From positions 1 through 64,000 of the forward strand of contig CP126120.1 in NCBI GenBank assembly GCA_030123585.1: a stretch of 64,000 bases of DNA, given 5' to 3'. Positions 26,147 to 34,773 of this stretch are shown here, one piece after another (positions within the stretch are counted from its first letter, which is position 1; each line of letters starts with the position of its first letter). Position numbers and translations under genes: made by a program. The DNA comes from Rhodanobacteraceae bacterium. Its GTDB lineage: Bacteria > Pseudomonadota > Gammaproteobacteria > Xanthomonadales > Rhodanobacteraceae. Below the pieces are notes generated by a model. It was not told the origin of the DNA. It searched no databases and was given only the letters and a program-made list of their open reading frames with translations.

Positions 26147-27472
26147 ATGTTCGCTTATTACCTCGACCTGGCGTTCCGAAGCCTCAAGCGCAACCCGGTG
26201 CTCACGTTCCTGATGGTGCTGGCGATCGCCGTGGGCATCGGCGCGTCGATGACGACGCTGACGGTGATGCACATCCTTTCCGGCGATCCGCTGCCGGGCA
26301 AGAGCGCGCACATCTATTACCCGCAGGTGGACCCCACTCCGGCCGATTGGTACAACAAATCGCATCCGCTCGAAGTGATGGATGACCGCTCGGCGATGGA
26401 TCTGTGGAGCGCGCATCGTGCCGATCGCCAGGCGCTGGTCGTGCAAAGTCCCGTGAAAGTCAGCGCCCCCGGTGTGGATCGCCCGCCGCTGATGCTGACC
26501 CTGTTGGCCACCACCTCGGATTTCTTTCCGATGTTCGAGGTGCCGTTCGAGTACGGCAGCGCGTGGACGCCTTCGGACGAAACAGGCCGCGCGCGCGTCG
26601 CGGTGATCTCGTCCGACCTCAATGACAAGCTGTTCGGCGGCAAGAACAGTGTGGGCAAAACCCTGCGCCTGAAGGACAGCGATGTGCGAATCGTGGGTGT
26701 GCTGAAGCCGTGGCGGCCCACGCCATTGTTCTACGACGCGGAAGGCGGCTTCACCGGTAACGGTTACGACACGAGTTATTACGCCAAGCCGGAGGACGTA
26801 TTCATGCCGTTCCAGAGCGCGCTCGAAGTCAACGACGGCAATTTCTTCCAGTTCACCTGTTGGGGTAACGGGCCGACCGTTCCGGGTCATCTGGAAAATT
26901 CACCCTGCCTGTGGGTCGCGCTGTGGGTGGAGCTGGACAGTGCAGCCAAGGCGGATGCTTATCGCGCGTTCCTCGAGAACTATGCCGAGCAGCAAAAGAC
27001 GCTCGGCCGTTTCGCGAATACCGACACGCGCATGCTGGATTTGATGCAGAGGCTGGATTACGAACAGGTGATTCCGAAGAACGTGCGGCTGCAGACCTGG
27101 CTGGCATTCGCGTTCCTGGCGATCTGCCTGTTCAACACGGTCGGGCTGTTGCTGGCGAAATTCCTGCGCCGCGCCGGCGAGATCGGCGTTCGGCGCGCGC
27201 TGGGTGCGTCGAGCCGCGCGATCTTCGCGCAATGCCTGACCGAAGCGGGATTGATCGGTTTCATCGGTGGCGTCGGCGGCTGGTTGCTGACGATGATCGG
27301 GTTATGGCTGGTGCGCCGGCAGCAGACGCCGTATTCCGACCTGGTGCACCTGGACGTATCGATGTTCGTCGTGACGTTCATGCTGGCGATCGCGGTGAGT
27401 TTGTTGGCGGGTGCGTTGCCCGCGTTGCGGGCGAGCCGGATCGCGCCGGCGTTGCAGTTGAAGACGTTGTAG
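26147..27472 (+). CDS. FtsX/MacB-type permease, type A copy 2
   Basis: A 441-residue type A permease with the same plan as copy 1: MFAYYLDLAFRSLKRNPV, one TM, a periplasmic MacB-like core, and an FtsX domain with LAKFLRRAGEIGVRRALGAS. The periplasmic cysteine pair is kept (FQFTCWGN and NSPCLW, 15 residues apart). I chose ATG 26147 over the longer frame, whose first 27 residues come from the repeat element. The stop codon TAG lies inside the downstream REP-like element. ALQLKTL is the C-terminus, as in copy 4. Confidence 0.88.
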   Translation: MFAYYLDLAFRSLKRNPVLTFLMVLAIAVGIGASMTTLTVMHILSGDPLPGKSAHIYYPQVDPTPADWYNKSHPLEVMDDRSAMDLWSAHRADRQALVVQSPVKVSAPGVDRPPLMLTLLATTSDFFPMFEVPFEYGSAWTPSDETGRARVAVISSDLNDKLFGGKNSVGKTLRLKDSDVRIVGVLKPWRPTPLFYDAEGGFTGNGYDTSYYAKPEDVFMPFQSALEVNDGNFFQFTCWGNGPTVPGHLENSPCLWVALWVELDSAAKADAYRAFLENYAEQQKTLGRFANTDTRMLDLMQRLDYEQVIPKNVRLQTWLAFAFLAICLFNTVGLLLAKFLRRAGEIGVRRALGASSRAIFAQCLTEAGLIGFIGGVGGWLLTMIGLWLVRRQQTPYSDLVHLDVSMFVVTFMLAIAVSLLAGALPALRASRIAPALQLKTL

Positions 27473-27525
27473 GAGGGCCGGCAGGCCCGATCGCCGGACC
27501 GGTCGCGGCTGCCGCCGCTCCTACA
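27468..27525. repeat. REP-like doublet, copy 1
   Basis: TGTAGGAG at the left and CTCCTACA at the right enclose two small hairpins, one GGGCC-GGCA-GGCCC and one based on GCGGC...GCCGC. It overlaps the last codon and TAG stop of type A copy 2 and fills the A2-B2 spacer. Confidence 0.8.
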
Positions 27526-27554
27526 GGGAAGCTTTCGGACAAATCGAGATGACC

Positions 27555-28775
27555 ATGCAAATCCAACCCATCCTTGCCGCGCTGAAACATCACAAGCTCG
27601 CGACGTTCCTCATCGCGATGGAAATCGCGCTGGCCTGCGCGGTGCTGTGCAACGCGGTGTTCCTGATCGCCACCCGAATGTCGGCGATGAATCTGCACAG
27701 CGGCGTTGACGAAGACTCGCTGGGCGCGATCGTGGTCACGGGGTTCGATCCGCGGCAGGTCAACGATTTGAATGCGCGGATGCTTGCCGGCCTCGGAGCC
27801 ATTCCGGGCGTCGAGTCGGTGCACGCGATCTCGTCGGTGCCGTTCGGGCCGCAGTGGGGCGTTTCGGGCATGACGCTCGACCAGGCCGGCAAGCAGCCGG
27901 GAGCGGTGGTCGAGTTTTACCTGGGAGACCCCGGCACGCCGAAGGCGCTTGGGCTGAAACTTGTCGCCGGGCACATGCCTGCTGCCGACGATTACCAGCC
28001 GCTGCAGGATCACGAATTTTTCCCGCCCTCCTCGCGCGTGCTGATTACGCGCGCGTTGGCCGAGAAACTGTGGCCGGGCGAAAACCCGCTGGGCAAGCAG
28101 TTCTGGTCAGCCAAGTGGCAGTTCCGCGTCATCGGCGTGGTCGCGAACCTCTCGGTGTCGCAGTACACCGAAAACGGCGAGCATGGCGCCGAGTGGTGCG
28201 TGTTCGTGCCGGTCCAGGCGGGCGGCCAGCTTGCGGGCACTTACCTGATCCGCGCCAAGCCCAGGGATCTGGAACGCGTGATGACCAGGGCGCGCGCGGC
28301 GGTCGCCAGGATCGCACCGGACGTGGTGCTGGATCATGCGAACAGTCACACCATTTCCTTCCTGCGCGCGCGCTTCTTCCAGACCGACCGTGCGATGACG
28401 GGTTTGCTGGTCGGCGTCATCGTCGCGCTGCTTGGCGTCACCGCGTTCGGGATCGTGGGACTCGCGAGTTTCTGGGTCGCGCAGCGGCGCAAGCAAATTG
28501 GAATACGCCGCGCGCTGGGCGCGACGCGCGCGGACATCCTGCGCTACTTCCAGACCGAGAACTTCCTGATCGTCACCTTCGGGATCGTGCTGGGCATCGT
28601 GCTGGCGATCGGGATCAACCTTGCGCTGATGAAGTGGTTCGAGGTCTCGCGCCTGCCGCTGTGGTACCTGCCGGTCGGCGCGGTGGTGCTGTGGCTGCTG
28701 GGGCAACTCGCGGTACTGGCGCCCGCGCTGCGCGCCGCGGCGGTGCCGCCGGTGGTGGCGACGCGATCGGTTTGA
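27555..28775 (+). CDS. FtsX/MacB-type permease, type B copy 2
   Basis: A type B permease of 406 aa from ATG 27555, which aligns its leader MQIQPILAALKHHKLA with the other B copies; an in-frame ATG at 27549 would add two residues. TM1 is IAMEIALACAVLCNAVFLIA. The FtsX domain has SFWVAQRRKQIGIRRALGAT and DILRYFQTENFL, and it ends PPVVATRSV. No periplasmic cysteine pair is present. The leader resembles copy 3 most closely, suggesting a recent duplication. Confidence 0.87.
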   Translation: MQIQPILAALKHHKLATFLIAMEIALACAVLCNAVFLIATRMSAMNLHSGVDEDSLGAIVVTGFDPRQVNDLNARMLAGLGAIPGVESVHAISSVPFGPQWGVSGMTLDQAGKQPGAVVEFYLGDPGTPKALGLKLVAGHMPAADDYQPLQDHEFFPPSSRVLITRALAEKLWPGENPLGKQFWSAKWQFRVIGVVANLSVSQYTENGEHGAEWCVFVPVQAGGQLAGTYLIRAKPRDLERVMTRARAAVARIAPDVVLDHANSHTISFLRARFFQTDRAMTGLLVGVIVALLGVTAFGIVGLASFWVAQRRKQIGIRRALGATRADILRYFQTENFLIVTFGIVLGIVLAIGINLALMKWFEVSRLPLWYLPVGAVVLWLLGQLAVLAPALRAAAVPPVVATRSV

Positions 28776-28786
28776 TGTTGCTGTTT

Positions 28787-28973
28787 CCTTCTCCCTTCGG
28801 GAGAAGGTGGCCCGACTAGGGCCGAAAGGATCGGCCGTGAACGACGTAAGCCGGCCCGAAGGGCGAGCGCCATGGATGGCGCGAGTAAGGGCCGGATGAG
28901 GGTACGCCGCCCGCGTGATGCTCACGCGAGAGCCGAACCCTCACCCCCAACCCCTCTCCCGGTGGGAGAGGGG
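28787..28973. repeat. CCCTCTCCC...GGGAGAGGG element, copy 2
   Basis: Starts with CCTTCTCCCTTCGGGAGAAGG and ends with ACCCTCACCCCCAACC plus a second CTCTCCC hairpin, with GCGCCATGGATGGCGC (28867-28882) inside. At 187 bases it is longer than copy 1. It fills the B2-A3 spacer. Confidence 0.8.
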
Positions 28974-28995
28974 AGTTGAATCAGGAGACGATTGA

Positions 28996-30303
28996 ATGTT
29001 CGGCTACTACCTCGACCTCGCAATACGCAGCTTCAAGCGCAACCGCGTGCTGACCGCGCTGATGGTGCTGGCGCTCGGCCTCGGCATCGGCGCGTCGATC
29101 ACGACGCTCACCGTGCTGAAGCTCCTCTCCGGCGATCCGTTGCCGCAGAAGAGCGCGCGGCTGTTCACGGCGGAAATCGATCCGCTGCCCGCACAAGGCT
29201 ACGTGCCGGGCCAGACCAAGCCGCCGTGGGGCAACCTGATGCCCTACACCGACGCGATGAACCTGTTGCGGGCGCACCGGGCGGAGCGCCAGGCGGCGAT
29301 GGCGCTGACGCAGGCCAAGGTAACGCCGGCCCGCGCGGGCGAGCATCCCTTCTTCAGCGACGCCGTGATGACCACCGCGGATTTCTTCGCGATGTTCGAT
29401 GCGCCGTTCGAATACGGCAGCGGCTGGAACGCGCAGAGCGACGACGACAGCGCGCGCGTGGCGGTGATCGCGGGTTTCCTCAACGACAAGCTGTTCGGCG
29501 GGAAAAACAGTGTCGGGCAGGTGATCCGCATCAACGATCACGACTACCGCGTGGTCGGCGTGCTGAAGGACTGGTCGCCACAGCCGCGGTTCTACGCGGT
29601 GGATCTCGGCGGGCGCAGCTACGGCAACGGCGATGCGGTGTTCCTGCCGCTGAAATCGGCGCGCGCCGACGACATGGATCCGCAAAACGTGAGCTGCTGG
29701 CAGACCGCGGACATCCAGCATCTGGAAACCGCACCGTGCGTGTTCGTGAGCGTGTGGGTGGAGCTGAAGCACGCCTCCGACGCGGCCGCCTACCAGACCT
29801 TCCTTTCCAATTACGTGCAGCAGCAGATCAGCCTCGGGCGTTTCCAGCGCCCAGAGGTGGTGTTTCCCAACTTGATGAAGTTCCTTGCGCTGGAACAGGT
29901 GGTGCCCGACGACGCGCGCCTGCAAACCAACCTCGCGTTCGGGTTCCTGCTGATCTGCATCGTCAACACGGTGGGTCTGCTGCTGGCCAAGTGCCTGCGC
30001 CGTTCGCGCGAGATCGGCGTGCGCCGCGCGCTGGGCGCGACGCGGCGCGCGATCTTCGCGCAGTTCATGGTGGAGTCCGGCATGGTCGGCATCGCCGGCG
30101 GAGTGCTGGGCCTGGTCTTCGCGGAGCTCGGCTTGTGGGCGATCCGCCATCAGCCGGCGCAGTACGCGCACCTCGCGCACCTCGACGTTTCCATGTTCTT
30201 CGCGACGTTCGTGATCGCGCTGATCGCCAGCCTGATCGCGGGCCTGCTGCCCGCATGGCGCGCGTGCGTGGTGGCGCCTGCGCCGCAACTGAAGAGCGTG
30301 TAG
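28996..30303 (+). CDS. FtsX/MacB-type permease, type A copy 3
   Basis: A 435-residue type A permease: MFGYYLDLAIRSFKRNRV, TM1 (LTALMVLALGLGIGAS), a periplasmic core, and FtsX TMs with AKCLRRSREIGVRRALGAT. The cysteine pair is present (QNVSCWQT and TAPCVF, 13 residues apart). AGGAGACG precedes the ATG. The C-terminus is APQLKSV, and its stop TAG is again the TAG of the following REP-like element. Confidence 0.88.
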   Translation: MFGYYLDLAIRSFKRNRVLTALMVLALGLGIGASITTLTVLKLLSGDPLPQKSARLFTAEIDPLPAQGYVPGQTKPPWGNLMPYTDAMNLLRAHRAERQAAMALTQAKVTPARAGEHPFFSDAVMTTADFFAMFDAPFEYGSGWNAQSDDDSARVAVIAGFLNDKLFGGKNSVGQVIRINDHDYRVVGVLKDWSPQPRFYAVDLGGRSYGNGDAVFLPLKSARADDMDPQNVSCWQTADIQHLETAPCVFVSVWVELKHASDAAAYQTFLSNYVQQQISLGRFQRPEVVFPNLMKFLALEQVVPDDARLQTNLAFGFLLICIVNTVGLLLAKCLRRSREIGVRRALGATRRAIFAQFMVESGMVGIAGGVLGLVFAELGLWAIRHQPAQYAHLAHLDVSMFFATFVIALIASLIAGLLPAWRACVVAPAPQLKSV

Positions 30304-30348
30304 GAGGGCCGGAAGGCCCGACCTGTCGCGGCTTCCGCCGCTCCTACA
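30299..30348. repeat. REP-like doublet, copy 2
   Basis: TGTAGGAG...CTCCTACA, 50 bases, with hairpins GGGCC-GGAA-GGCCC and GCGGC-TTCC-GCCGC. It overlaps the stop codon of type A copy 3. Confidence 0.85.
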
Positions 30349-30377
30349 GACAACGATTTCGCAAGAGAGAATCCATC

Positions 30378-31604
30378 ATGGAAATCCAACCCATCCTTGC
30401 CGCGCTGCGCAAGCACAAGATCCCGGCCGCGCTGATCGTGCTGGAAATCGCGCTGGCCTGCGCGGTGCTTTGCAATGCCGTGTTCATGATCGGCCAGCGC
30501 ATCAGCGAAATACACCTGCCCAATGCGATCGACGAGCAGGGCGTCGCGGACATCCGGGTGATGGGTACCGACCCGAAGCTCGCGACCGACGACGTCCCGC
30601 GCAATCTCGCGGCCCTGCGGCAGATTCCCGGCGTCACCGCGGCCGCGGTGATCAACACCATGCCGCTGACCAACAACGGCTGGAACAGCAACGTCGCCAC
30701 CCAGCCGCAGGACGTGATGGAAAAGGATAGTCCCAATGTTGCGACCTACTTCTTCACGTCGGGTGGCGAACAGGCGCTGGGCTTGCGGCTGCTGCGCGGG
30801 CGGTTTTTCACCAGCGAGGAATTTGCCGACAGCAAGCTCGCGAGCAACTACATTCCGACCGCGCATGTCATGTTGATCACGCAAAGCCTGGCCGACCGCC
30901 TGTGGCCGGGGCAGGATGCGCTGGGCAAGCAGGTGTGGGTCGGCAAGGAGATTCACTTCACCGTGGTCGGCATCATCGCCGATGTGCTGCGGCCGAACCA
31001 GAATGGGGAAGGGCTCGCGGCATTCCACTGGGCGATGTTCCTGCCGCTCAGTCCCGGCCCCGGCGGTTTCCTGAACGACTACGTCGTGCGGACTTCGCCG
31101 CAGGATCGCGCGCGGGTGATCGACGCGGCGAAGCAAAAGCTCGCGGCGTTGTCGCCCAACGCGGTGGTCAGGGGCATTTCATTCACCGATGTCCGCGACA
31201 AGTTCTTCGCCACCGACCGCAGCATGATCTGGATGCTGGTGCTGGTGTGCGTGGTGATGCTGGCGGTGACCGCGTTCGGCATCGTGGGCCTCACCAGTTT
31301 CTGGGTCGGCCAGCGGCGCCGCCAGATCGGCATCCGCCGCGCGCTGGGTGCGACGCGCGCGCACATCCTGCAGTACTTCCAGACCGAGAACTTCCTGCTG
31401 AGCACGGCGGGCGTCGCGACCGGGATGCTGCTCGCGTTCGGGATCAACCTGTATCTGATGCAGCACTACCAACTCGACCGGATGCCCTGGTACTACCTGC
31501 CGGTGAGCGCCATCGCGCTGTGGATCCTCGGCCAGCTAGCGGTGCTGGGCCCCGCCCTGCGCGCCGCCAACGTGCCGCCGGTAGTGGCAACGCGGAGCGT
31601 GTGA
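30378..31604 (+). CDS. FtsX/MacB-type permease, type B copy 3
   Basis: A type B permease of 408 aa: MEIQPILAALRKHKIPA, TM1 (LIVLEIALACAVLCNAVFMI), a periplasmic core without a cysteine pair, and an FtsX domain with SFWVGQRRRQIGIRRALGAT and ILQYFQTENFLL; C-terminus PPVVATRSV. A longer open frame runs antiphase through the upstream type A gene, but the ATG at 30378 aligns with the other B copies and follows AAGAGAG. Confidence 0.88.
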   Translation: MEIQPILAALRKHKIPAALIVLEIALACAVLCNAVFMIGQRISEIHLPNAIDEQGVADIRVMGTDPKLATDDVPRNLAALRQIPGVTAAAVINTMPLTNNGWNSNVATQPQDVMEKDSPNVATYFFTSGGEQALGLRLLRGRFFTSEEFADSKLASNYIPTAHVMLITQSLADRLWPGQDALGKQVWVGKEIHFTVVGIIADVLRPNQNGEGLAAFHWAMFLPLSPGPGGFLNDYVVRTSPQDRARVIDAAKQKLAALSPNAVVRGISFTDVRDKFFATDRSMIWMLVLVCVVMLAVTAFGIVGLTSFWVGQRRRQIGIRRALGATRAHILQYFQTENFLLSTAGVATGMLLAFGINLYLMQHYQLDRMPWYYLPVSAIALWILGQLAVLGPALRAANVPPVVATRSV

Positions 31605-31663
31605 TGAAAGCCGTAAATGGTGAATCGTGAGTCGGAAATCGCAAATCGAGATGCCGCGTTGTC

Positions 31664-31779
31664 GTCATTCCGGGGCCATCGCCAGCTTCATCGGCGATGG
31701 AACCCGGAATCGGTTTCCGGAGCCAAAAACCGATTCCGGGTTCTGTCCGCGACAAACCCGCGGACAGCCCCGGAATGAC
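31664..31779. repeat. GTCATTCCGG...CCGGAATGAC element, copy 4
   Basis: The clearest copy, 116 bases. It has termini GTCATTCCGGGGC and GCCCCGGAATGAC, plus an inner inverted pair AACCCGGAATCGGTTT and AAACCGATTCCGGGTT. A short degenerate heptamer stretch (GTGAATCGTGAGTCGG and similar) lies just upstream at 31619-31650. It fills the B3-A4 spacer. Confidence 0.85.
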
Positions 31780-31805
31780 GGAGCTGGATAAGGAGACGTG
31801 AAGGC

Positions 31806-33134
31806 ATGTTCGGCTACTACATCGACCTCGCCTGGCGCAGCCTGAAGCGCACGCCGGTGTTGACCGCGCTGATGGTGCTCGCGATCGGCCTCGGCATCGG
31901 CGCCAGCATGACCATGATCACGGTGCTGCACGTGATGACCGAGGACCCTTTGCCGGGGCGCAGCGCGCATTTGTATGTGCCGCATCTGGACCCACTGCCG
32001 GTCACCTACCAGCAACCGGAAAACGCGCCGGAGCCCAACGACAGTCTGACGTGGCCCGACGCGATGGCATTGCTGCGCGCGCATCGCGCGACGCGCCAGG
32101 CGGCGATGGCCGGCGGCACGCTGCTGGTGACGCCGCAACGCGCAAACCTGCAGCCCTTCGACATCAACGGCCGCTATGCCACCTCCGATTTCTTCGCGAT
32201 GTTCGGTGTGCCTTTCATGGCGGGCAGCGGCTGGACCGCGGGGGACGATGTCACACATGCGCACGTGGTGGTGTTGGCCGAGTCGCTGGCACGCAAGTTG
32301 TTCGGTGATGCAAATCCCGTCGGGCAAACCGTGGAGCTCGGCAACAACGGCAGTGCGCCGAATGAATTCCGGGTGATCGGCGTGACCCGCGATTGGGCGC
32401 CACGGCCTATGTTCTACGAAGATTCGGCGGGCAAGCCGTACAGCGATGCGGACGAGTTCTTCCTGCCGCTGACCGCATCGATCGATCTCAAGCTGGACTT
32501 CAACGGCAACTTCATGGGTTGGGGGCGTGGCAGTGGTGAGAGTTGGCGCACCAGTCCACGCATAAGCTGGCTGCAATTCTGGGTCCAACTGGATACGCCC
32601 GAGCAGGTGAAGGCGTACCACCAGTTCCTGGTCGATTATTCGGCCGAGCAGAAGGCGTTGGGCCGATTCCAGCGTCCCGCGACGAACGCGAAGTTGTACA
32701 GCATGATGGGCTGGCTCGCGCACGAGAATCTGGTGCCCGACGACGTGCGCCTGCAGTTCTGGCTCGCGATCGGTTTCCTCGGCGTGGCCATGTTGAACAT
32801 CGTGGCGCTGCTGCTGGCCAAGTTCCTGCGCCGCAGCAGCGAGATCAGCGTGCGCCGCGCGATGGGCGCGCGCAAGCGCGACATCTTCGTGCAGTTCGGG
32901 ATCGAGTCGGCGTTGATCGGCGTCGCGGGCGGTCTGCTTGGCCTCGGGATCGCGCAGATCGGTCTGTGGAGCATCCGCCAGCGTCCCGATGACTATGCGC
33001 ACTTGGCGAGCATGGATCCGTCGATGCTTATCGGCACCGTGTTGCTGGCAATCGTCGCAAGTGTGCTGGCCGGCCTGCTGCCGGCGTGGCGCGCATGCCG
33101 CGTGCCACCGGCGTTGCAATTGAAGACCCTGTAG
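31806..33134 (+). CDS. FtsX/MacB-type permease, type A copy 4
   Basis: The last and most divergent type A permease, 442 aa: MFGYYIDLAWRSLKRTPV, TM1, a periplasmic core, and FtsX TMs with AKFLRRSSEISVRRAMGAR. It lacks the periplasmic cysteine pair of copies 1-3; the aligned region reads NFMGWGRGSGE and PRISWLQF. The coupling segment also differs (EISVRRAMGA rather than EIGVRRALGA). The stop TAG is supplied by a REP-like element. Its partner B4 has gained its own cysteine pair. Confidence 0.88.
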   Translation: MFGYYIDLAWRSLKRTPVLTALMVLAIGLGIGASMTMITVLHVMTEDPLPGRSAHLYVPHLDPLPVTYQQPENAPEPNDSLTWPDAMALLRAHRATRQAAMAGGTLLVTPQRANLQPFDINGRYATSDFFAMFGVPFMAGSGWTAGDDVTHAHVVVLAESLARKLFGDANPVGQTVELGNNGSAPNEFRVIGVTRDWAPRPMFYEDSAGKPYSDADEFFLPLTASIDLKLDFNGNFMGWGRGSGESWRTSPRISWLQFWVQLDTPEQVKAYHQFLVDYSAEQKALGRFQRPATNAKLYSMMGWLAHENLVPDDVRLQFWLAIGFLGVAMLNIVALLLAKFLRRSSEISVRRAMGARKRDIFVQFGIESALIGVAGGLLGLGIAQIGLWSIRQRPDDYAHLASMDPSMLIGTVLLAIVASVLAGLLPAWRACRVPPALQLKTL

Positions 33135-33202
33135 GAGGGCCGGAAGGCCCGACCGCGTTTCGGCTGTTGCTCGACCCAGTCGCGGCTTCCGCCGCTCCTA
33201 CA
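33130..33202. repeat. REP-like doublet, copy 3
   Basis: TGTAGGAG...CTCCTACA, 73 bases, with the same GGGCC-GGAA-GGCCC and GCGGC-TTCC-GCCGC hairpins but a longer centre. It overlaps the stop codon of type A copy 4 and ends just before the B4 ribosome-binding site. Confidence 0.85.
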
Positions 33203-33221
33203 ACGAAAGAGGATGCCGATC

Positions 33222-34457
33222 ATGGAAATCCGCCCGATTCTTGCAACATTGCACAAGCACAAGCTCACCGCGATCCTGCTGACGCTGCAGGTCGCGTTCA
33301 CCTGCGCGATCGTGTGCAACGTCGCGTTCATGATCATCCACCGCGCGCAGCGTGTGTCGATCCGGACCGGCATTGCCGAGAACCAGTTGTCGGTGATCCG
33401 GGTCGAGGGAACCCGGCAAGGCGCCAACCCGCAAGCGCAGCACGCGGAGGACCTGGGCGCCTTGCGCGCGATTCCGGGCGTCGAATCGGTGGTGGCGACC
33501 GACGGTTCGCTGCCGTTGAGCCAGAACAGCAGTTTCTACGGAGTGTGCCCCACCCAGCAGGCCCTGGAGCGGGCGATGCAGGTGCAATCGTTGGGCGCGG
33601 CATGCGTGCAGCCCGGCGTTTATGTCGGCTCACCCGGATTGATCGCGACGCTGGGATTGGACCTCGTCGATGGGCGGGATTTCCGCGCCGACGAGTTCGT
33701 GCAAGACGACGATCCACCCGTCGCGATCATCAGCCAGGCCTTGGCGCAACGCCTTTATCCGGGCCAGAACCCGCTCGGCAAGGAACTCTACACGGGTGCA
33801 AAGAACCCGATCCGCGTGATCGGCGTCGTCAAGACGCTGCTGGCGGCGCGCCTGCGCACGCCCGGCACCGATGACTACACAATGATCTATCCCCAGTTGC
33901 CGGGAGGCAGGATGAGTGCGTTGGTGTATTACGTGCTGCGCAGCGCGCCGCAGGATCGCGAGCGAGTGCTGAAAGCAGCGCGTGCCACTTTGCTCAAGGT
34001 CGATCCCAGCCGTATCGTTGGCAAAGGGCAGACCTATTCGCAAATCCGTGCGCGGTATTTCCAGCGCGACACCACGATGATCGGCCTGTTGATCGCTTCG
34101 GCGCTGGGCCTGCTGTTCGTCACCGCGCTGGGCATCACGGGCCTGGCGAACTTCTGGGTGCAGCAGCGCACGCGCAGCATCGGCATCCGCCGCGCGCTGG
34201 GCGCGACGCGCGGCAATATCCTGCATTATTTCCAGACCGAGAATTTCCTGATCGTCACCGGCGGCGTCGTGCTGGGTGTCGTGCTGGCGATCGGCCTGAA
34301 CCTGCTGCTGATGAAGCATTACGAATTGCCGCGCCTGCCGCTGTGGTACCTGCCCATCGGCGCCGTGGTGCTGTGGCTGCTCGGGCAACTCGCGGTGCTG
34401 TCGCCTGCGCTGCGTGCCTCCAATGTGCCGCCGGTGGTGGCGACGCGGTCGGTGTAG
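33222..34457 (+). CDS. FtsX/MacB-type permease, type B copy 4
   Basis: A type B permease of 411 aa: MEIRPILATLHKHKLTA, TM1 (LLTLQVAFTCAIVCNVAFMI), a periplasmic core, and an FtsX domain with NFWVQQRTRSIGIRRALGAT and ILHYFQTENFLI; C-terminus PPVVATRSV. It alone among the B copies has a periplasmic cysteine pair (YGVCPTQ and GAACVQPG). AGAGG nine bases before ATG 33222 sets the start; ATG 33213 has no room for a ribosome-binding site. The exporter array ends here. Confidence 0.88.
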   Translation: MEIRPILATLHKHKLTAILLTLQVAFTCAIVCNVAFMIIHRAQRVSIRTGIAENQLSVIRVEGTRQGANPQAQHAEDLGALRAIPGVESVVATDGSLPLSQNSSFYGVCPTQQALERAMQVQSLGAACVQPGVYVGSPGLIATLGLDLVDGRDFRADEFVQDDDPPVAIISQALAQRLYPGQNPLGKELYTGAKNPIRVIGVVKTLLAARLRTPGTDDYTMIYPQLPGGRMSALVYYVLRSAPQDRERVLKAARATLLKVDPSRIVGKGQTYSQIRARYFQRDTTMIGLLIASALGLLFVTALGITGLANFWVQQRTRSIGIRRALGATRGNILHYFQTENFLIVTGGVVLGVVLAIGLNLLLMKHYELPRLPLWYLPIGAVVLWLLGQLAVLSPALRASNVPPVVATRSV

Positions 34458-34477
34458 AACCTGAATGATCAAGGCTA

Positions 34478-34483
34478 TATAAT
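34478..34483 (+). promoter_or_regulatory. -10 element of the toxin-antitoxin promoter
   Basis: A perfect TATAAT about 33 bases before the antitoxin ATG, in an AT-rich spot of an otherwise GC-rich region. The -35 region (around TAGAAC) is poor, which would fit repression or activation by the antitoxin. Confidence 0.5.
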
Positions 34484-34515
34484 CTGGCCAAGTTGGATTT
34501 CCGCGTGGTGGCTCG

Positions 34516-34773
34516 ATGCAAACGAACATACTCGAAGCCAAGAACAAGTTGTCTCAGCTCATCAAGGCGGCGCAAGCCGGTGAGGACGTGGTGATCGCCA
34601 ACCGGGGCGAGCCGGTGGTGCGGCTCGTGCCGGTGCGCGACAAGGCGGGTGAGCGGGGAAGTGCACGCGCAATTCTCGACTGGCTTGATGCACACCCGCT
34701 TCCGAAACACGCCCGGCGCAGTGCCAGGGAAATCGATGCCTGTATCAAGGAAGAACGCGAATCGTGGGACTGA
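34516..34773 (+). CDS. Phd/YefM-type antitoxin
   Basis: An 85-residue antitoxin. The N-terminal Phd/YefM fold is clear (MQTNILEAKNKLSQLIKAAQ, then EDVVIANRGEPVVRLVPV), and the charged C-terminal tail would wrap the toxin. It lies directly upstream of a PIN toxin, overlapping it by ten bases. Such antitoxins usually repress their own promoter; a TATAAT lies 33 bases upstream. The module sits between the exporter permeases and its presumed regulators. Confidence 0.88.
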   Translation: MQTNILEAKNKLSQLIKAAQAGEDVVIANRGEPVVRLVPVRDKAGERGSARAILDWLDAHPLPKHARRSAREIDACIKEERESWD

